Shown: positions 1 through 12,878 of the stretch, piece by piece | Numbering within the stretch: the first letter of the stretch is position 1 | Layout of the letters: each line of letters begins with the position of its first letter | Assembly: GCA_037349105.1 (NCBI GenBank) | Contig: JAYJMM010000081.1 | Span: 992,001 to 1,056,000 of the forward strand | Length of the DNA: 64,000 bases | Source of the DNA: Limnomonas spitsbergensis | Lineage: Eukaryota; Chlorophyta; Chlorophyceae; Chlamydomonadales | Reading direction: 5' to 3' | Notes under the pieces: model-generated | Database searches by the model: none | What the model was told of the DNA's origin: nothing | Seen by the model: the letters and a program-made list of their open reading frames with translations, nothing else | Translations under genes and position numbers: made by a program

Positions 1-3000
1 TTTGCCCCCCCCCCTTGCTGTGTGGATCCCGTGATGATCCCATTTCCACACTTCGGCAGCCTGAGCGCTCCTTTGCCCCCCCCCCTTGCAGTGTGGATCC
101 CATGATGATCCCATTTCCACACACTGGCAGCCTGAGCGCTCCTTTGCCCCCCCCCTTGCTGTGTGGATCCCGTGATGATCCCATTTCCACACACTGGCAG
201 CCTGAGCGCTCCTTTGCCCCCCCCCCTTGCTGTGTGGATCCCGTGATGATCCCATTTCCACACTTCGGCAGCCTGAGCGCTCCTTTGCCCCCCCCCCTTG
301 CTGTGTGGATCCCGTGATGATCCCATTTCCACACACTGGCAGCCTGAGCGCTCCTTTGCCCCCCCCCCTTGCTGTGTGGATCCCGTGATGATCCCATTTC
401 CACACTTCGGCAGCCTGAGCGCTCCTTTGCCCCCCCCCCTTGCTGTGTGGATCCCGTGATGATCCCATTTCCACACTTCGGCAGCCTGAGCGCTCCTTTG
501 CCCCCCCCCCTTGCTGTGTGGATCCCGTGATGATCCCATTTCCACACACTGGCAGCCTGAGCGCTCCTTTGCCCCCCCCCTTGCAGTGTGGATCCCGTGA
601 TGATCCCATTTCCACACTTCGGCAGCCTGAGCGCTCCTTTGCCCCCCCCCCTTGCTGTGTGGATCCCGTGATGATCCCATTTCCACACTTCGGCAGCCTG
701 AGCGCTCCTTTGCCCCCCCCCCCTTGCAGTGTGGATCCCGTGATGATCCCATTTCCACACACTGGCAGCCTGAGCGCTCCTTTGCCCCCCCCCTTGCTGT
801 GTGGATCCCGTGATGATCCCATTTCCACACTTCGGCAGCCTGAGCGCTCCTTTGCCCCCCCCCCCTTGCTGTGTGGATCCCATGATGATCCCATTTCCAC
901 ACACTGGCAGCCTGAGCGCTCCTTTGCCCCCCCCCTTGCAGTGTGGATCCCGTGATGATCCCATTTCCACACTTCGGCAGCCTGAGCGCTCCTTTGCCCC
1001 CCCCCCTTGCTGTGTGGATCCCGTGATGATCCCATTTCCACACACTGGCAGCCTGAGCGCTCCTTTGCCCCCCCCCCCTTGCTGTGTGGATCCCGTGATG
1101 ATCCCATTTCCACACACTGGCAGCCTGAGCGCTCCTTTGCCCCCCCCCCTTGCTGTGTGGATCCCGTGATGATCCCATTTCCACACACTGGCAGCCTGAG
1201 CGCTCCTTTGCCCCCCCCCCTTGCTGTGTGGATCCCGTGATGATCCCATTTCCACACACTGGCAGCCTGAGCGCTCCTTTGCCCCCCCCCCTTGCAGTGT
1301 GGATCCCGTGATGATCCCATTTCCACACACTGGCAGCCTGAGCGCTCCTTTGCCCCCCCCCTTGCTGTGTGGATCCCGTGATGATCCCATTTCCACACAC
1401 TGGCAGCCTGAGCGCTCCTTTGCCCCCCCCCCTTGCTGTGTGGATCCCATGATGATCCCATTTCCACACACTGGCAGCCTGAGCGCTCCTTTGCCCCCCC
1501 CCCCTTGCAGTGTGGATCCCGTGATGATCCCATTTCCACACTTCGGCAGCCTGAGCGCTCCTTTGCCCCCCCCCCTTGCTGTGTGGATCCCGTGATGATC
1601 CCATTTCCACACTTCGGCAGCCTGAGCGCTCCTTTGCCCCCCCCCCTTGCAGTGTGGATCCCGTGATGATCCCATTTCCACACACTGGCAGCCTGAGCGC
1701 TCCTTTGCCCCCCCCCCCTTGCTGTGTGGATCCCGTGATGATCCCATTTCCACACTTCGGCAGCCTGAGCGCTCCTTTGCCCCCCCCCCCTTGCTGTGTG
1801 GATCCCGTGATGATCCCATTTCCACACTTCGGCAGCCTGAGCGCTCCTTTACCCCCCCCCCCCCCTTGCTGTGTGGATCCCGTGATGATCCCATTTCCAC
1901 ACTTCGGCAGCCTGAGCGCTCCTTTGCCCCCCCCCCTTGCTGTGTGGATCCCGTGATGATCCCATTTCCACACACTGGCAGCCTGAGCGCTCCTTTGCCC
2001 CCCCCCCTTGCAGTGTGGATCCCGTGATGATCCCATTTCCACACACTGGCAGCCTGAGCGCTCCTTTGCCCCCCCCCCTTGCTGTGTGGATCCCGTGATG
2101 ATCCCATTTCCACACACTGGCAGCCTGAGCGCTCCTTTGCCCCCCCCCCTTGCAGTGTGGATCCCGTGATGATCCCATTTCCACACTTCGGCAGCCTGAG
2201 CGCTCCTTTGCCCCCCCCCCTTGCAGTGTGGATCCCGTGATGATCCCATTTCCACACACTGGCAGCCTGAGCGCTCCTTTGCCCCCCCCCCTTGCTGTGT
2301 GGATCCCGTGATGATCCCATTTCCACACACTGGCAGCCTGAGCGCTCCTTTGCCCCCCCCCCCTTGCTGTGTGGATCCCGTGATGATCCCATTTCCACAC
2401 TTCGGCAGCCTGAGCGCTCCTTTGCCCCCCCCCCTTGCTGTGTGGATCCCGTGATGATCCCATTTCCACACACTGGCAGCCTGAGCGCTCCTTTGCCCCC
2501 CCCCCTTGCTGTGTGGATCCCGTGATGATCCCATTTCCACACTTCGGCAGCCTGAGCGCTCCTTTGCCCCCCCCCCTTGCTGTGTGGATCCCGTGATGAT
2601 CCCATTTCCACACTTCGGCAGCCTGAGCGCTCCTTTGCCCCCCCCCCTTGCTGTGTGGATCCCGTGATGATCCCATTTCCACACTTCGGCAGCCTGAGCG
2701 CTCCTTTGCCCCCCCCCCTTGCTGTGTGGATCCCGTGATGATCCCATTTCCACACACTGGCAGCCTGAGCGCTCCTTTGCCCCCCCCCCTTGCAGTGTGG
2801 ATCCCGTGATGATCCCATTTCCACACTTCGGCAGCCTGAGCGCTCCTTTGCCCCCCCCCCTTGCAGTGTGGATCCCGTGATGATCCCATTTCCACACACT
2901 GGCAGCCTGAGCGCTCCTTTGCCCCCCCCCCTTGCTGTGTGGATCCCGTGATGATCCCATTTCCACACACTGGCAGCCTGAGCGCTCCTTTGCCCCCCCC

Positions 3001-6000
3001 CCTTTGCAGTGTGGATCCCGTGATGATCCCATTTCCACACACTGGCAGCCTGAGCGCTCCTTTGCCCCCCCCCTTGCTGTGTGGATCCCGTGATGATCCC
3101 ATTTCCACACTTCGGCAGCCTGAGCGCTCCTTTGCCCCCCCCCCTTGCTGTGTGGATCCCATGATGATCCCATTTCCACACACTGGCAGCCTGAGCGCTC
3201 CTTTGCCCCCCCCCCCTTGCAGTGTGGATCCCGTGATGATCCCATTTCCACACTTCGGCAGCCTGAGCGCTCCTTTGCCCCCCCCCCTTGCTGTGTGGAT
3301 CCCGTGATGATCCCATTTCCACACTTCGGCAGCCTGAGCGCTCCTTTGCCCCCCCCCCCTTGCTGTGTGGATCCGTGATGATCCCATTTCCACACACTGG
3401 CAGCCTGAGCGCTCCTTTGCCCCCCCCCCTTGCTGTGTGGATCCCGTGATGATCCCATTTCCACACTTCGGCAGCCTGAGCGCTCCTTTGCCCCCCCCCC
3501 TTGCTGTGTGGATCCCGTGATGATCCCATTTCCACACTTCGGCAGCCTGAGCGCTCCTTTGCCCCCCCCCCTTGCTGTGTGGATCCCGTGATGATCCCAT
3601 TTCCACACACTGGCAGCCTGAGCGCTCCTTTGCCCCCCCCCTTGCAGTGTGGATCCCGTGATGATCCCATTTCCACACTTCGGCAGCCTGAGCGCTCCTT
3701 TGCCCCCCCCCCTTGCTGTGTGGATCCCGTGATGATCCCATTTCCACACTTCGGCAGCCTGAGCGCTCCTTTGCCCCCCCCCTTGCTGTGTGGATCCCGT
3801 GATGATCCCATTTCCACACACTGGCAGCCTGAGCGCTCCTTTGCCCCCCCCCTTGCAGTGTGGATCCCGTGATGATCCCATTTCCACACTTCGGCAGCCT
3901 GAGCGCTCCTTTGCCCCCCCCCCTTGCTGTGTGGATCCCGTGATGATCCCATTTCCACACTTCGGCAGCCTGAGCGCTCCTTTGCCCCCCCCCCTTGCTG
4001 TGTGGATCCGGTGATGATCCCATTTCCACACACTGGCAGCCTGAGCGCTCCTTTGCCCCCCCCCCCCTTGCTGTGTGGATCCCGTGATGATCCCATTTCC
4101 ACACTTCGGCAGCCTGAGCGCTCCTTTGCCCCCCCCCCTTGCTGTGTGGATCCCGTGATGATCCCATTTCCACACTTCGGCAGCCTGAGCGCTCCTTTGC
4201 CCCCCCCCCTTGCTGTGTGGATCCCGTGATGATCCCATTTCCACACACTGGCAGCCTGAGCGCTCCTTTGCCCCCCCCCCCCTTGCTGTGTGGATCCCGT
4301 GATGATCCCATTTCCACACTTCGGCAGCCTGAGCGCTCCTTTGCCCCCCCCCCTTGCTGTGTGGATCCCGTGATGATCCCATTTCCACACTTCGGCAGCC
4401 TGAGCGCTCCTTTACCCCCCCCCCCCTTGCTGTGTGGATCCCGTGATGATCCCATTTCCACACTTCGGCAGCCTGAGCGCTCCTTTGCCCCCCCCCCTTG
4501 CTGTGTGGATCCCGTGATGATCCCATTTCCACACACTGGCAGCCTGAGCGCTCCTTTGCCCCCCCCCCCTTGCAGTGTGGATCCCGTGATGATCCCATTT
4601 CCACACTTCGGCAGCCTGAGCGCTCCTTTGCCCCCCCCCCCTTGCATGTGTGGATCCCGTGATGATCCTATTTCCACACACTGGCAGCCTGAGCGCTCCT
4701 TTGCCCCCCCCCCCCTTGCTGTGTGGATCCCGTGATGATCCCATTTCCACACTTCAGCAGCCTGAGCGCTCCTTTGCCCCCCCCCTTGCTGTGTGGATCC
4801 CGTGATGATCCCATTTCCACACACTGGCAGCCTGAGCGCTCCTTTGCCCCCCCCCCCCTTGCTGTGTGGATCCCGTGATGATCCCATTTCCACACACTGG
4901 CAGCCTGAGCGCTCCTTTGCCCCCCCCCCTTGCTGTGTGGATCCCGTGATGATCCCATTTCCACACTTCGGCAGCCTGAGCGCTCCTTTGCCCCCCCCCC
5001 CCTTGCTGTGTGGATCCCGTGATGATCCCATTTCCACACTTCGGCAGCCTGAGCGCTCCTTTGCCCCCCCCCCTTGCAGTGTGGATCCCGTGATGATCCC
5101 ATTTCCACACACTGGCAGCCTGAGCGCTCCTTTGCCCCCCCCCCCTTGCTGTGTGGATCCCGTGATGATCCCATTTCCACACTTCGGCAGCCTGAGCGCT
5201 CCTTTGCCCCCCCCCCTTGCTGTGTGGATCCCGTGATGATCCCATTTCCACACTTCGGCAGCCTGAGCGCTCCTTTAGCCCCCCCCCCCTTGCTGTGTGG
5301 ATCCCGTGATGATCCCATTTCCACACTTCGGCAGCCTGAGCGCTCCTTTGCCCCCCCCCCTTGCTGTGTGGATCCCGTGATGATCCCATTTCCACACTTC
5401 GGCAGCCTGAGCGCTCCTTTGCCCCCCCCCCTTGCTGTGTGGATCCCGTGATGATCCCATTTCCACACACTGGCAGCCTGAGCGCTCCTTTGCCCCCCCC
5501 CCCCTTGCTGTGTGGATCCCGTGATGATCCCATTTCCACACTTCGGCAGCCTGAGCGCTCCTTTGCCCCCCCCCCTTGCTGTGTGGATCCCGTGATGATC
5601 CCATTTCCACACTTCGGCAGCCTGAGCGCTCCTTTACCCCCCCCCCCTTGCTGTGTGGATCCCGTGATGATCCCATTTCCACACTTCGGCAGCCTGAGCG
5701 CTCCTTTGCCCCCCCCCCTTGCTGTGTGGATCCCGTGATGATCCCATTTCCACACACTGGCAGCCTGAGCGCTCCTTTGCCCCCCCCCCTTGCAGTGTGG
5801 ATCCCGTGATGATCCCATTTCCACACTTCGGCAGCCTGAGCGCTCCTTTGCCCCCCCCCCCTTGCTGTGTGGATCCCGTGATGATCCCATTTCCACACTT
5901 CGGCAGCCTGAGCGCTCCTTTGCCCCCCCCCCTTGCTGTGTGGATCCCGTGATGATCCCATTTCCACACTTCGGCAGCCTGAGCGCTCCTTTGCCCCCCA

Positions 6001-9000
6001 CCCTTGCTGTGTGGATCCCGTGATGATCCCATTTCCACACACTGGCAGCCTGAGCGCTCCTTTGCCCCCCCCCCTTGCTGTGTGGATCCCGTGATGATCC
6101 CATTTCCACACTTCGGCAGCCTGAGCGCTCCTTTGCCCCCCCCCCCCCTTGCTGTGTGGATCCCGTGATGATCCCATTTCCACACTTCGGCAGCCTGAGC
6201 GCTCCTTTGCCCCCCCCCCTTGCTGTGTGGATCCCGTGATGATCCCATTTCCACACTTCGGCAGCCTGAGCGCTCCTTTGCCCCCCCCCCTTGCAGTGTG
6301 GATCCCGTGATGATCCCATTTCCACACTTCGGCAGCCTGAGCGCTCCTTTGCCCCCCCCCCTTGCTGTGTGGATCCCGTGATGATCCCATTTCCACACTT
6401 CGGCAGCCTGAGCGCTCCTTTGCCCCCCCCCCCTTGCAGTGTGGATCCCGTGATGATCCCATTTCCACACACTGGCAGCCTGAGCGCTCCTTTGCCCCCC
6501 CCCCCTTGCTGTGTGGATCCCGTGATGATCCCATTTCCACACACTGGCAGCCTGAGCGCTCCTTTGCCCCCCCCCCCTTGCAGTGTGGATCCCGTGATGA
6601 TCCCATTTCCACACACTGGCAGCCTGAGCGCTCCTTTGCCCCCCCCCCTTGCTGTGTGGATCCCGTGATGATCCCATTTCCACACTTCGGCAGCCTGAGC
6701 GCTCCTTTGCCCCCCCCCCCTTGCTGTGTGGATCCCATGATGATCCCATTTCCACACACTGGCAGCCTGAGCGCTCCTTTGCCCCCCCCCCTTGCAGTGT
6801 GGATCCCGTGATGATCCCATTTCCACACACTGGCAGCCTGAGCGCTCCTTTGCCCCCCCCCCTTGCTGTGTGGATCCCGTGATGATCCCATTTCCACACT
6901 TCGGCAGCCTGAGCGCTCCTTTGCCCCCCCCCCTTGCTGTGTGGATCCCATGATGATCCCATTTCCACACTTCGGCAGCCTGAGCGCTCCTTTGCCCCCC
7001 CCCCTTGCTGTGTGGATCCCGTGATGATCCCATTTCCACACACTGGCAGCCTGAGCGCTCCTTTGCCCCCCCCCCTTGCAGTGTGGATCCCGTGATGATC
7101 CCATTTCCACACTTCGGCAGCCTGAGCGCTCCTTTGCCCCCCCCCCTTGCTGTGTGGATCCCGTGATGATCCCATTTCCACACACTGGCAGCCTGAGCGC
7201 TCCTTTGCCCCCCCCCCCGTGCTGTGTGGATCCCGTGATGATCCCATTTCCACACTTCGGCAGCCTGAGCGCTCCTTTGCCCCCCCCCCTTGCTGTGTGG
7301 ATCCCGTGATGATCCCATTTCCACACTTCGGCAGCCTGAGCGCTCCTTTACCCCCCCCCCCCCTTGCTGTGTGGATCCCGTGATGATCCCATTTCCACAC
7401 TTCGGCAGCCTGAGCGCTCCTTTGCCCCCCCCCCTTGCTGTGTGGATCCCGTGATGATCCCATTTCCACACACTGGCAGCCTGAGCGCTCCTTTGCCCCC
7501 CCCCCTTGCAGTGTGGATCCCGTGATGATCCCATTTCCACACTTCGGCAGCCTGAGCGCTCCTTTGCCCCCCCCCCTTGCTGTGTGGATCCCGTGATGAT
7601 CCCATTTCCACACTTCGGCAGCCTGAGCGCTCCTTTGCCCCCCCCCCTTGCAGTGTGGATCCCGTGATGATCCCATTTCCACACACTGGCAGCCTGAGCG
7701 CTCCTTTGCCCCCCCCCCTTGCTGTGTGGATCCCGTGATGATCCCATTTCCACACACTGGCAGCCTGAGCGCTCCTTTGCCCCCCCCCCTTGCAGTGTGG
7801 ATCCCGTGATGATCCCATTTCCACACACTGGCAGCCTGAGCGCTCCTTTGCCCCCCCCCCCTTGCTGTGTGGATCCCGTGATGATCCCATTTCCACACTT
7901 CGGCAGCCTGAGCGCTCCTTTGCCCCCCCCCCCTTGCTGTGTGGATCCCATGATGATCCCATTTCCACACACTGGCAGCCTGAGCGCTCCTTTGCCCCCC
8001 CCCCCTTGCAGTGTGGATCCCGTGATGATCCCATTTCCACACTTCGGCAGCCTGAGCGCTCCTTTGCCCCCCCCCCTTGCTGTGTGGATCCCGTGATGAT
8101 CCCATTTCCACACTTCGGCAGCCTGAGCGCTCCTTTGCCCCCCCCCCTTGCTGTGTGGATCCCGTGATGATCCCATTTCCACACACTGGCAGCCTGAGCG
8201 CTCCTTTGCCCCCCCCCCCTTGCTGTGTGGATCCCGTGATGATCCCATTTCCACACTTCGGCAGCCTGAGCGCTCCTTTGCCCCCCCCCCCTTGCTGTGT
8301 GGATCCCGTGATGATCCCATTTCCACACTTCGGCAGCCTGAGCGCTCCTTTACCCCCCCCCCCCTTGCTGTGTGGATCCCGTGATGATCCCATTTCCACA
8401 CTTCGGCAGCCTGAGCGCTCCTTTGCCCCCCCCCCTTGCTGTGTGGATCCCGTGATGATCCCATTTCCACACACTGGCAGCCTGAGCGCTCCTTTGCCCC
8501 CCCCCCTTGCAGTGTGGATCCCGTGATGATCCCATTTCCACACTTCGGCAGCCTGAGCGCTCCTTTGCCCCCCCTCCCCGTGCTGTGTGGATCCCGTGAT
8601 GATCCCATTTCCACACACTGGCAGCCTGAGCGCTCCTTTGCCCCCCCCCCCTTGCTGTGTGGATCCCGTGATGATCCCATTTCCACACTTCGGCAGCCTG
8701 AGCGCTCCTTTGCCCCCCCCCTTGCTGTGTGGATCCCGTGATGATCCCATTTCCACACTTCGGCAGCCTGAGCGCTCCTTTGCCCCCCCCCCTTGCTGTG
8801 TGGATCCCGTGATGATCCCATTTCCACACTTCGGCAGCCTGAGCGCTCCTTTGCCCCCCCCCCCCCTTGCTGTGTGGATCCCGTGATGATCCCATTTCCA
8901 CACTTCGGCAGCCTGAGCGCTCCTTTGCCCCCCCCCCCTTGCAGTGTGGATCCCGTGATGATCCCATTTCCACACTTCGGCAGCCTGAGCGCTCCTTTGC

Positions 9001-10990
9001 CCCCCCCCCTTGCTGTGTGGATCCCGTGATGATCCCATTTCCACACTTCGGCAGCCTGAGCGCTCCTTTACCCCCCCCCCCCCTTGCTGTGTGGATCCCG
9101 TGATGATCCCATTTCCACACTTCGGCAGCCTGAGCGCTCCTTTGCCCCCCCCCCCTTGCTGTGTGGATCCCGTGATGATCCCATTTCCACACTTCGGCAG
9201 CCTGAGCGCTCCTTTACCCCCCCCCCCCTTGCTGTGTGGATCCCGTGATGATCCCATTTCCACACTTCGGCAGCCTGAGCGCTCCTTTGCCCCCCCCCCT
9301 TGCTGTGTGGATCCCGTGATGATCCCATTTCCACACACTGGCAGCCTGAGCGCTCCTTTGCCCCCCCCCCTTGCAGTGTGGATCCCGTGATGATCCCATT
9401 TCCACACTTCGGCAGCCTGAGCGCTCCTTTGCCCCCCCCCCTTGCAGTGTGGATCCCGTGATGATCCCATTTCCACACACTGGCAGCCTGAGCGCTCCTT
9501 TGCCCCCCCCCCTTGCTGTGTGGATCCCGTGATGATCCCATTTCCACACACTGGCAGCCTGAGCGCTCCTTTGCCCCCCCCCCTTGCAGTGTGGATCCCG
9601 TGATGATCCCATTTCCACACACTGGCAGCCTGAGCGCTCCTTTGCCCCCCCCCCTTGCTGTGTGGATCCCGTGATGATCCCATTTCCACACTTCGGCAGC
9701 CTGAGCGCTCCTTTGCCCCCCCCCCTTGCTGTGTGGATCCCATGATGATCCCATTTCCACACACTGGCAGCCTGAGCGCTCCTTTGCCCCCCCCCCTTGC
9801 AGTGTGGATCCCGTGATGATCCCATTTCCACACTTCGGCAGCCTGAGCGCTCCTTTGCCCCCCCCCCTTGCTGTGTGGATCCCGTGATGATCCCATTTCC
9901 ACACTTCGGCAGCCTGAGCGCTCCTTTGCCCCCCCCCCTTGCTGTGTGGATCCCGTGATGATCCCATTTCCACACACTGGCAGCCTGAGCGCTCCTTTGC
10001 CCCCCCCCCTTGCAGTGTGGATCCCGTGATGATCCCATTTCCACACTTCGGCAGCCTGAGCGCTCCTTTGCCCCCCCCCCTTGCAGTGTGGATCCCGTGA
10101 TGATCCCATTTCCACACACTGGCAGCCTGAGCGCTCCTTTGCCCCCCCCCCTTGCTGTGTGGATCCCGTGATGATCCCATTTCCACACACTGGCAGCCTG
10201 AGCGCTCCTTTGCCCCCCCCCCTTGCAGTGTGGATCCCGTGATGATCCCATTTCCACACACTGGCAGCCTGAGCGCTCCTTTGCCCCCCCCCCTTGCTGT
10301 GTGGATCCCGTGATGATCCCATTTCCACACACTGGCAGCCTGAGCGCTCCTTTGCCCCCCCCCCTTGCTGTGTGGATCCCGTGATGATCCCATTTCCACA
10401 CACTGGCAGCCTGAGCGCTCCTTTGCCCCCCCCCCCTTGCTGTGTGGATCCCGTGATGATCCCATTTCCACACTTCGGCAGCCTGAGCGCTCCTTTGCCC
10501 CCCCCCCCTTGCAGTGTGGATCCCGTGATGATCCCATTTCCACACACTGGCAGCCTGAGCGCTCCTTTGCCCCCCCCCCCCTTGCTGTGTGGATCCCGTG
10601 ATGATCCCATTTCCACACTTCGGCAGCCTGAGCGCTCCTTTACACTCCCCCCCTTGCTGTGTGGATCCCGTGATGATCCCATTTCCACACTTCGGCAGCC
10701 TGAGCGCTCCTTTGCCCCCCCCCCTTGCTGTGTGGATCCCGTGATGATCCCATTTCCACACTTCGGCAGCCTGAGCGCTCCTTTACCCCCCCCCCCTTGC
10801 TGTGTGGATCCCGTGATGATCCCATTTCCACACACCGGCAGCCTGAGCGCTTCTTTGCCCCCCCCCCCCTTGCTGTGTGGATCCTGTGAGGATCCCATTT
10901 CCACACTTCGGCAGCCTGAGCGCTCCTTTGCCCCCCCCCCTTGCTGTGTGGATCCCGTGATGATCCCATTTCCACACTTCAGCAGCTCCA
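1..10990. repeat. ~71-72 bp satellite array (about 150 monomers)
   Basis: Head-to-tail monomers run from the window edge to about 10990. Each has the order CTGAGCGCTCCTTTG, a C-tract of about 8-14, TTGC[T/A]GTGTGGATCC, CGTGATGATCCCATTTCCAC, then either ACTTCGGCAGC or ACACTGGCAGC. A GGATCC (BamHI) site recurs in nearly every monomer. Variation is concentrated at a few diagnostic positions (T/A in TTGC[T/A]G, TTCGG/ACTGG, CCGTG/CCATG, CTTTG/CTTTA) and in the C-tract length. Because monomers are 71-73 bp long, very long frames stay open on the minus strand; they are repeat artefacts. The array continues beyond the left edge. Its right end is abrupt, at a last monomer joined to CAGCTCCAAAGCC. Confidence 0.97.
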
Positions 10991-11390
10991 AAGCCTCTCA
11001 GCCCCCCACCCCACCCCACCCTGCCGCATTACTCCTGTGCGGATTCCAAGGGCCTGCCATTGTTTGTTAGGGATCTCCTTGTAGGTAGACTGTAAAAAAG
11101 TGTGTCTAGAAAAAAAAGTGTGCCTAGAAAAATACTTCTACGCACCAAACCGTCTTTGGCTGACCGCTGGGCGTAACCTGGCGTCCACTGCTGGGCCAAT
11201 CTGGACCCAATCCTGACCGGGCCACTGCCAGGGGCCCAATCAGCAGTTGCTACTTGCTGTAGCAGACCCCCTCGACCTGATCCCTAAAAGCTCCGATCCC
11301 CTAACCCTCAACCTCTGATCCCTAAACCCCTGATGCCTTAACCCCTGATCCCTGAACCCTGAAAGGCCTGATGTGAAAGCCCTCCTCCCT
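10991..11390. other. Spacer between satellite and 23-bp array
   Basis: No gene is seen. The stretch holds a C-rich junction, two similar A-rich words (GTGTGTCTAGAAAAAAAA and GTGTGCCTAGAAAAA, about 11100-11130), a reverse-oriented remnant of the ~180-bp dispersed element near 11150-11260, and the first degenerate CCCTAAA-like words from about 11280. Confidence 0.5.
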
Positions 11391-12152
11391 TAACCCTGAG
11401 AGGCCTGATCCATAAACCCTGAGAGTCCTGATCCATAAACCCTAAGAGGCCTGATCCATAAACCCTGAGAGGCCTGATCCATAAACCCTGAGAGGCCTGA
11501 TCCATAGGGGGGAGGAGATTTTTTTATTGATTTAAAAAATTAAAAGGGCCTTTGCTTAACCCTGAGAGGCCTGATCCATAAGCCCTGAGAGGCCTGATCC
11601 ATAAACCCTGAGAGGCCTGATCCATAAGCCCTGAGAGGCCTGATCCATAAGCCCTGAGAGGCCTGATCCATAAACCCTGAGAGGCCTGATCCATAAGCCC
11701 TGAGAGGCCTGATCCATAAACCCTGAGAGGCCTGATCCATAAACCCTGAGAGGCCTGATCCATAAGCCCTGAGAGGCCTGATCCATAAACCCTGAGAGGC
11801 CTGATCCATAAGCCCTGAGAGGCCTGATCCATAAACCCTGAGAGGCCTGATCCATAAGCCCTGAGAGGCCTGATCCATAAGCCCTGAGAGGCCTGATCCA
11901 TAAACCCTAAGAGGCCTGATCCATAAACCCTGAGAGGCCTGATCCATAAACCCTGAGAGGCCTGATCCATAAGCCCTGAGAGGCCTGATCCATAAACCCT
12001 GAGAGGCCTGATCCATAAGCCCTGAGAGGCCTGATCCATAAGCCCTGAGAGGCCTGATCCATAAACCCTAAGAGGCCTGATCCATAAACCCTGAGAGGCC
12101 TGATCCATAAACCCTGAGAGGCCTGATCCATAAGCCCTGAGAGGCCTGATAA
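11391..12152. repeat. 23-bp tandem array, telomere-like derivative
   Basis: About 30 copies of a 23-bp unit (CCCTGAGAGGCCTGATCCAT plus AAA) with alternating AAACCCT and AGCCCT forms. Unit ends read ATAAACCCTGAG/ATAAACCCTAAG, so the array probably grew from a drifted CCCTAAA telomere-type word. It is interrupted once at about 11508-11565 by AT-rich DNA. Minus-strand frames of 23-residue periodicity here (3 x 23 bp) are repeat artefacts. Confidence 0.9.
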
Positions 12153-12385
12153 GGAACTCTTACATCCCTCGACCCTAAACCCTGACTCCACAAACCTTTA
12201 AACCTGCCCCCCTGGTTCCTTAACCCTGAAAGTCCTGACCACTTAACCCTGAGAGTCCCGATCCACAAACCCTGGAGGCCCAGATCAGGAGCTCTTACAT
12301 CCCTCGACCCTGACCCCACAAAACCATAACCCTGACCCCCTGGTCCCTAAACCCTGAAAGTCCTGATTTCTGAACCCTGAGCCCT
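12148..12385. repeat. Two-copy ~120-135 bp direct repeat
   Basis: Two diverged copies begin GATAAGGAACTCTTACATCC (about 12148) and GATCAGGAGCTCTTACATCC (about 12283). Both run through CTCGACCCT, CCACAAA, CCCCCTGGTNCCT and ACCCTGAAAGTCCTGA. The filler is CCCTAAA/CCCTGAA-like, the same material found in the introns of the neighbouring gene. Confidence 0.7.
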
Positions 12386-12437
12386 GATCCTGTTTGCCCT
12401 ATCTTCTTCACCTTCAACCTCCCCCCCTTTCTTGCAG

Positions 12438-12790
12438 TGCTTGCGTCCACCTTCCTCCTCTATTCGGTTGGGCTGGTTGCGGGAACCATCCCCTGGGCAG
12501 ACGCAATGGCCTGTACCCTGCACCCTCACCCCCCTCACCCCACCTATCCTGGGTGCAGTGCTTGCGTCCACCTTCCTCCTCTACTCGGTTGGGCTGGGTG
12601 CGGGAGCCATCCCCTGGGCAGACGCAATGGCCTGCACCCTGCACCCTCAGCCCCCTCACCCCACCCATCCTGGTGGCAGTGCTTGCGTCCACCTTCCTCC
12701 TCTACTGGGTTGGGCTGGGTGCGGGAGCCATCCCCTGGGCAGACGCAATGGCCTGCACCCTGCACCCTAACACCCCTCACTCCTCTTAAA
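12438..12790 (+). repeat. Three truncated copies of RUS exon A with acceptor
   Basis: Copies start at 12438, 12559 and 12680 (period about 121 bp), each directly after a CAG acceptor. Each repeats roughly the first 70 nt of the real exon at 12879 (TGCTTGCGTCCACCTTCCTC...), then diverges into a common C-rich tail (GCAGACGCAATGGCCTG...CACCCC). They read the start of the exon ([12 protein letters not shown]) but lack the remaining exon and a matching donor, so I treat them as non-coding pseudo-exons. Confidence 0.85.
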
Positions 12791-12878
12791 ACTAACATGT
12801 AAAGGGTTTGGGGATTAGGGTTTTGGGCCTGGGCCCGCGCAATGAACCGTCAGCCCTAACCTCAAACCCTGATTGCAG

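Noticed and set aside
1849..10991. Minus-strand open frames of 1134-1785 codons with Gly/Lys/Arg-rich repeats
   Set aside because: They follow the satellite; monomers of 71-73 bp simply cycle through three stop-free frames. No unique domain is present.
11524..12191. Open frames with a 23-residue repeat (MDQASQGLWIRPLRAYGSGL-like)
   Set aside because: Pure product of the 23-bp repeat, which is stop-free in three frames.
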